A DNA stretch of 64,000 nucleotides, from assembly GCA_022820665.1 (NCBI GenBank), contig JAJEFB010000032.1:62001-126000 (forward strand), given 5' to 3'. The translations under genes were made by a program, and so were the position numbers. This DNA is from Anaerolineae bacterium (lineage in GTDB: Bacteria > Chloroflexota > Anaerolineae > Aggregatilineales > Phototrophicaceae). This document shows, in pieces, positions 60,365-64,000 of this stretch. The notes under the pieces are model-generated. The model was not told where the DNA came from. It was given only the letters and a program-made list of their open reading frames with translations, and did not search any database. Every line of letters begins with the position of its first letter. Position 1 is the stretch's first letter.

Positions 60365-61255
60365 ATGTCGACATTCACAGCGGATAGGCTGCATATCCCA
60401 GCGAATGACAGCGGCAGAGCCGGCGCCTTTGCCGCGCTCGACGCCAAAAGAGCCGGCTGGGATACGATGAACTTCGCGGCGGTGCGCCTGAGCGCCGGCA
60501 GAACCTTCGAGATCGCCATCGACGCCTTCGAGTACGTAGCCGTCATTCTCAGCGGCCAGTGCAATATCCGCACCAACAAAGGCGATTTTTCTCAGGTAGG
60601 TCGGCGCGAGAATGTCTTTGCAGGCATGCCCTATGCCCTCTACCTGCCGGCTCATACCGAATTTGAAATTGAAGCCATCAGCGACGATTTTGAGTTCGCA
60701 TCGTGCTGGTCGCCAACGGAAAGAGACAGTCAGGCGCGCTTGATCACGCCAGGCGATGTAGAAGCGCAATTGCTTGGGGGCGGCAACGCCTCGCGGCAAA
60801 TGTGCCGCGTGATCGGATCGGGATTCCCGGCCGACCGAATTCTCGTTTATGAGTTGTATACGCCAGGCGGTAACTGGTCGAGTTACCCGCCGCGCAAGCA
60901 CGATACACACAAGACTGACGAAAAAGGCAAGGTGCTGGAAGCGCAGTTGAACCGCTTTAGTTTCTTCAAGTTCAATCGTCCCACGGGCTATGCCTACCAG
61001 CGCGTCTACAGCGCGGACAAAGGTTCGAACGCCCTGATAATGGCGCGTCAGCATGATATCGTGACTATGCCCTCCGGCTACTATACCTTGGTTAGCGCTC
61101 CGGCAACGACAACCTATACGCTCAACTTCCTCGCCGGTTCCAGCAGAGCCTTCGCCGCCACGACCGACCCGGACTACGCTTGGGTCGGGGATACCCTCAC
61201 AGCCAGCGATCCGCGCCTGCCGGTCGTGGATCTGGGCATGGAAATCGGCCATTAG
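60365..61255 (+). CDS. IolB-like bicupin (5-deoxyglucuronate isomerase family) with altered metal site
   Basis: A 296-residue protein matching IolB along its length: GFPADRILVYELYTPGGNWS, SSYPPRKHDTH, AYQRVYS, HDIVTMPSGYYTLVSAP, NFLAGSSRA and DPDYAWV. In typical IolB the corresponding motifs are SSYPPHKHD, GYHP and DPDHAW. Here His is Arg177, Tyr240 and Tyr271, so three histidines usual at the metal site are replaced while His179 remains. It may be a diverged isomerase, use another metal arrangement, or only bind sugar. GGAG precedes the ATG. No other iol gene is adjacent; a Gfo/Idh/MocA gene lies at 45232. Confidence 0.8.
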   Translation: MSTFTADRLHIPANDSGRAGAFAALDAKRAGWDTMNFAAVRLSAGRTFEIAIDAFEYVAVILSGQCNIRTNKGDFSQVGRRENVFAGMPYALYLPAHTEFEIEAISDDFEFASCWSPTERDSQARLITPGDVEAQLLGGGNASRQMCRVIGSGFPADRILVYELYTPGGNWSSYPPRKHDTHKTDEKGKVLEAQLNRFSFFKFNRPTGYAYQRVYSADKGSNALIMARQHDIVTMPSGYYTLVSAPATTTYTLNFLAGSSRAFAATTDPDYAWVGDTLTASDPRLPVVDLGMEIGH

Positions 61256-61316
61256 CGGAAGATCCGCGATTACAGACCCATTGCTCGCCAAAGCCCGAAA
61301 AGTCTAGCAATCTTGC

Positions 61317-61341
61317 CTGCTTGCCTTCAGCAGCTTTTTTT
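61317..61341 (+). terminator. Rho-independent terminator
   Basis: CTGCT-TGCCTTC-AGCAG followed by C and seven T. The stem is short (5 bp). It ends the IolB-like gene. Confidence 0.5.
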
Positions 61342-61347
61342 GACCCA

Positions 61348-61356
61348 TGCTAGAAT
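61348..61356 (+). promoter_or_regulatory. Putative extended -10 of the LysM-GH gene
   Basis: TGC-TAGAAT, about 50 nt ahead of the ATG at 61408. No good -35 is seen. Confidence 0.35.
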
Positions 61357-61407
61357 GAGCTTGCGTTTGTCAAAACTGTGTCGCGAAACTAATGGCAAGG
61401 AGCGGAT

Positions 61408-63084
61408 ATGCGCCGTCTAATTCTACTTTTGGGTACAATGATCGTCTTGACGACGGTCGGGACATCTGCGGTTCTGGCACAGCGGGTCCATATCGTTCAA
61501 GTCGGGGAGACTTTGTTTCGGATCGCCTTGAACAATGGCATTTCGCTTGCCGCGCTGGCGGATGCAAATGGCTTGAGCGCGCCATACTTGATTCACGCGG
61601 GCAACCAGATAGTCATCCCGGGGCCAAATGCGCCTGCCTCTAATCCCGCGGCGCCTGCAGGAAGTCCTCAGGCGACCACGTCGTACACAACGCATACCGT
61701 ACAGCCGGGTGAAAGCCTGGCGAGTATCGCCGCGAGATACGGCGTGACATATCTGGAATTGGCGAGCTTGAATTCGCTGGCCAATCCGGACGTGCTCTTT
61801 GTAGGCCAAGTATTACGGGTTCCTGCTCCCGCCCCGCCGCCAGCCAGCCCTCAACCTGTCAGCCAACCAGAACCCCAACCTGTCAGCCAGCCACAGCCAC
61901 AGCCAGTGCAGACGACCGGCACCTATACGGTACGAGGGGGCGATTCGCTGGCCAAAATTGCGGCGCAATTCAACATCAATTACTTTGAACTGGCGCGCAT
62001 GAACGGGATCGTCAATCCGGATATCTTGTCGGTAGGCATGGTATTGAAGGTGCCCGGCGCGCCGCCTCCACCGCCAGCACCGGCAGCGCCAGCTCCTCAA
62101 GAGAGCACGGGCCCGCCTGTCACCGTTGCGCCGCCGCCAGTGAGCACAGCGAATACTGGCGGCTTTGAATTGGGCGGACAAGCATTGAGCTTCGCGCATC
62201 CCGGCCACATGCACAATGCGCGCATGACCTGGGTCAAGCGCCAAATCAAATGGCACGGCGAGCCCGCGGGCAACTTCCAGCACGTTATCGACAGCGCCCA
62301 TGCCAACGGATTCAAAGTATTGCTGAGCGTCATCGGCGAGCCAGGCGGAATCGCCGCCAATCCGGGCGGTTATTACCAGAGTTTCGCCAACTTCCTGGGC
62401 GGTCTGGCGCGCGGAGGCGCGGACGCCATTGAAGTCTGGAACGAGATGAATATCGACCGCGAATGGCCATCTGGCTTGATCAGCGGCGCCAACTACACGC
62501 AAATGCTAAGCGCCGCGTACCACGCGATCAAGTCGGCAAATCCGGGAACACTGGTCATAAGCGGAGCGCCAGCCCCGACCGGCTTCTTCCAGGGTTGTTC
62601 CACCAACGGCGGCGATGACGACTGTTACATGCGCCAAATGGCTGCGGCAGGCGCCGCCAACGTAATGGATTGCGTGGGCATTCACTACAATGCGGGCATC
62701 GTGCCGCCGGACGCGTCAAGCGGGGCGCCTGTCGGTAGTTCGGGCCACTATTCCTGGTACTTGCCGCGCATGATGAATCTCTACCGCAGCTTCTTCCCGA
62801 CCAAGCCGCTCTGCTTCACCGAGCTGGGTTACCTGACCGGCGAAGGAATCGGGGCGCTACCAAGCGGCTTTGCCTGGGCTTCGGGCAATACCCTGGGCGA
62901 GCAGGCTTCCTGGCTGGCTGGCGCAGTCCATCGTTTGCGCGGTTCCGGCTACGTCCGCTTGTACATCGTGTGGAACGTGGATTCTACGCATTGGAGTTCC
63001 GATCCACAGTCCGGTTACGCGATCGTTCGTCCGGATGGCAGATGCCCGGCTTGCGACTCTCTGCGCGCCGCCATGGGCGGGTAG
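61408..63084 (+). CDS. Secreted triple-LysM clan GH-A-like glycosidase
   Basis: A 558-residue exported protein: signal peptide (1-24), LysM domains at about 27-72, 91-137 and 171-217 (HIVQVGETLFRIALNNGIS, HTVQPGESLASIAARYGV, YTVRGGDSLAKIAAQFNI), Pro/Gln/Ser-rich linkers, and a C-terminal TIM-barrel-like domain (about 250-558) with acid/base Glu346 in EVWNEMNID and nucleophile Glu472 in LCFTELGYLT. LysM would hold it on peptidoglycan or another GlcNAc polymer. AAGGAGCGG is a strong ribosome site. It shares the domain class with the membrane-anchored protein at 49724. Whether the barrel is catalytic on glycan is inferred from the two Glu motifs. Confidence 0.88.
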   Translation: MRRLILLLGTMIVLTTVGTSAVLAQRVHIVQVGETLFRIALNNGISLAALADANGLSAPYLIHAGNQIVIPGPNAPASNPAAPAGSPQATTSYTTHTVQPGESLASIAARYGVTYLELASLNSLANPDVLFVGQVLRVPAPAPPPASPQPVSQPEPQPVSQPQPQPVQTTGTYTVRGGDSLAKIAAQFNINYFELARMNGIVNPDILSVGMVLKVPGAPPPPPAPAAPAPQESTGPPVTVAPPPVSTANTGGFELGGQALSFAHPGHMHNARMTWVKRQIKWHGEPAGNFQHVIDSAHANGFKVLLSVIGEPGGIAANPGGYYQSFANFLGGLARGGADAIEVWNEMNIDREWPSGLISGANYTQMLSAAYHAIKSANPGTLVISGAPAPTGFFQGCSTNGGDDDCYMRQMAAAGAANVMDCVGIHYNAGIVPPDASSGAPVGSSGHYSWYLPRMMNLYRSFFPTKPLCFTELGYLTGEGIGALPSGFAWASGNTLGEQASWLAGAVHRLRGSGYVRLYIVWNVDSTHWSSDPQSGYAIVRPDGRCPACDSLRAAMGG

Positions 63085-63103
63085 AACAGCCCGACAAGTC
63101 AAG

Positions 63104-63148
63104 CAACGAGGGTGAGGCTAGTAGCCTCACCCTCGTTGTCGGTTTTAC
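63104..63148 (+). terminator. Strong hairpin terminator
   Basis: A 16-bp perfect stem, CAACGAGGGTGAGGCT (63104-63119) with its complement at 63123-63138 and a 3-nt loop, followed by TCGGTTTT. It ends the LysM-GH gene. Confidence 0.8.
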
Positions 63149-63200
63149 ACAAGGGCGTCGAGCGCAGCGATTTTCGGGGCCCTGATAGGTTGCGTAGGGC

Positions 63201-63215
63201 GCATAGACACTGACC
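63201..63215 (-). repeat. GGTCAGTGTCTACGCG module, copy 4 (variant)
   Basis: GCATAGACACTGACC, one base different from the other copies over 15, followed by CGCCGGGTGCCCCTACA, a decayed version of the GGGCGACC...CCCTACA hairpin. Confidence 0.55.
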
Positions 63216-63251
63216 GCCGGGTGCCCCTACATTCAAATTCGCCACTCCGTC

Positions 63252-63569
63252 TTAGAGTTGATAATCCCCGGTGACGCGAACGATCTTGTGGCTGTAGTTC
63301 TCCACGTATTCCATCAGCTTTGCCTGTAAATCCGCCCAGTCGGGACTGGTGATGATCCGGCGCATGGATTCGTCGTCTTCGGCGATAGCGCCGGCCATGA
63401 TTTTAGGCATATCGGAATCGGTATAAACGCTGTACCAGGCTTCAATCGGCGTCAAGCCCAACTTGGTCGTATTGGGGACCCATTCGCGCATCACGAATTC
63501 AAAATACTCTTGATCAAGCCCGGGTTTGATGTCCCAGTTCATCAGCAGCTTGACATTTCCGTTTGGCAT
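63252..63569 (-). CDS. Small protein of dimeric alpha-beta barrel type, function unknown
   Basis: A 105-residue protein starting MPNGNVKLLMNWDIKPGLDQ. The pattern (strand, helix with QEYFEFVMREWVPN, strands with EAWYSVYT and KIMAGAIAEDD, helix MRRIITSPDWADLQAKLMEYV, strand HKIVRVTGDYQL) fits a ferredoxin-like dimeric alpha-beta barrel as in antibiotic-biosynthesis-monooxygenase-like or DUF3303-like proteins. No catalytic residue can be named. It lies 74 nt downstream of the lactamase-fold gene on the same strand and may be co-transcribed. The ribosome site is weak. Confidence 0.7.
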   Translation of the reverse strand: MPNGNVKLLMNWDIKPGLDQEYFEFVMREWVPNTTKLGLTPIEAWYSVYTDSDMPKIMAGAIAEDDESMRRIITSPDWADLQAKLMEYVENYSHKIVRVTGDYQL

Positions 63570-63643
63570 GGGTTCGCGCTCGCTTTTGGCGGGTTCTGAC
63601 CACCACTATAACGCATAATCGCTTCGGGCGTCCAAAGAAGGTT

Positions 63644-64000
63644 TCAAATATGAGCCGAGGAGGCGCGCAACAGCGCCACCCCCGTTTGTTCCGGCAGAAG
63701 GCTCATCGTCACTCGCAGCGTATCCACCGGTTCCACCTGTCCGACGCCCATGGCTTTGAGGAAGCCATCCACTATCGGTCCACCATCGGCGCTGCCCTTC
63801 TTGCCACGGTACATAGGAATGACGAGATTGGGTTCGATCAGGCTGATCAATTCCGCCAGTTGCTCATTGGGCAAGCCGGAGCCGCCATTCACGGGCATCA
63901 ACAAAACATTGACTTCATCAAATTGCTCGATCATGGATTGGTCGGGCACCTGCCGCAGCTTTCCCAGATGCAATACGCTTAGGTTGTTGGAAAACTCGAA
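63644..64000 (-). CDS. Metallo-beta-lactamase-fold hydrolase, C-terminal part (cut by window edge)
   Basis: The open frame runs off the right edge; about 119 codons are visible. The segment FEFSNNLSVLHLGKLRQVPD then EVNVLLMPVNGGSGLPNEQL, followed by LIEPNLVIPMYRG, matches the second half of the UlaG/UPF0173-like metal-dependent hydrolases, where HLG provides a metal-binding His and a later His is often replaced, here by the PMYRG Tyr/Arg. The N-terminal HxHxDH region is outside. The last about 45 residues are less conserved. Substrate unknown. Confidence 0.75.
   Translation of the reverse strand, partial: FEFSNNLSVLHLGKLRQVPDQSMIEQFDEVNVLLMPVNGGSGLPNEQLAELISLIEPNLVIPMYRGKKGSADGGPIVDGFLKAMGVGQVEPVDTLRVTMSLLPEQTGVALLRASSAHI

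Noticed and set aside
1..64000. CRISPR arrays
   Set aside because: No regularly spaced direct repeats with unique spacers were seen; the repeats found are dispersed and not in arrays.

Overview
The window is about 64 kb of moderately GC-rich bacterial chromosome. I infer a member of the Chloroflexota, probably Anaerolineae-like. The grounds are style rather than a marker gene: a Ser/Thr kinase fused to a STAND ATPase and WD40 repeats, LysM plus clan GH-A surface proteins, PMT-type glycosyltransferases, a membrane-anchored amidase, frequent TTG/GTG starts, and intergenic regions built from short dispersed modules. No ribosomal or other phylogenetic marker is present apart from one tRNA-Ser.

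The left half (1-34670) is a catabolic region for what looks like a sulfated, fucose-rich glycan such as fucoidan or a fucosylated host glycan. It holds two clear sulfatases and the start of a third, five GH29 alpha-L-fucosidases, two carbohydrate ABC importers (one coupled to a sulfatase gene, one with a Tat-exported binding protein), two tandem MFS transporters directly behind a fucosidase, an aldo/keto reductase that fits an aldose (fucose) dehydrogenase, a malate/lactate-type dehydrogenase next to a fucosidase, and an APH-fold kinase overlapping a fucosidase. In the middle sit a complete IS4-like element (13431-14652), a divergent GroEL paralogue with a likely dead ATPase paired with an Asp-box propeller protein, a trypsin-VWA fusion, and a single-chain molybdenum hydroxylase.

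The right half (35000-64000) carries tRNA-Ser(GGA), a cell-wall amidase, the 1552-residue kinase/STAND/WD40 protein transcribed away from a 918-residue unrecognised protein, and then general metabolism: gamma-glutamylcyclotransferase-like, Gfo/Idh/MocA oxidoreductase, guanine deaminase, a GT39-like membrane glycosyltransferase coupled to a GH-A-like membrane protein, a TAP-like peptidase, Ser/Thr dehydratase, FGGY kinase with an AKR, an ABC ATPase behind an 835-residue membrane protein, an IolB-like protein missing metal ligands, and a LysM-GH protein. The window ends inside a metallo-beta-lactamase-fold gene.

Intergenic DNA is unusually structured. I see a five-copy ~90-110 bp repeat family, a two-copy ~155-190 bp repeat lying ahead of minus-strand genes, candidate MITEs sharing a CAAGTAAGTCATGC end, a 38-bp perfect inverted pair, a four-copy GGTCAGTGTCTACGCG module, and recurring GGGCGACC hairpins. 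The best candidates for something undescribed are the ATPase-impaired chaperonin with its propeller partner, the metal-depleted IolB homologue, the coupled APH-fold kinase, and the repeat families.
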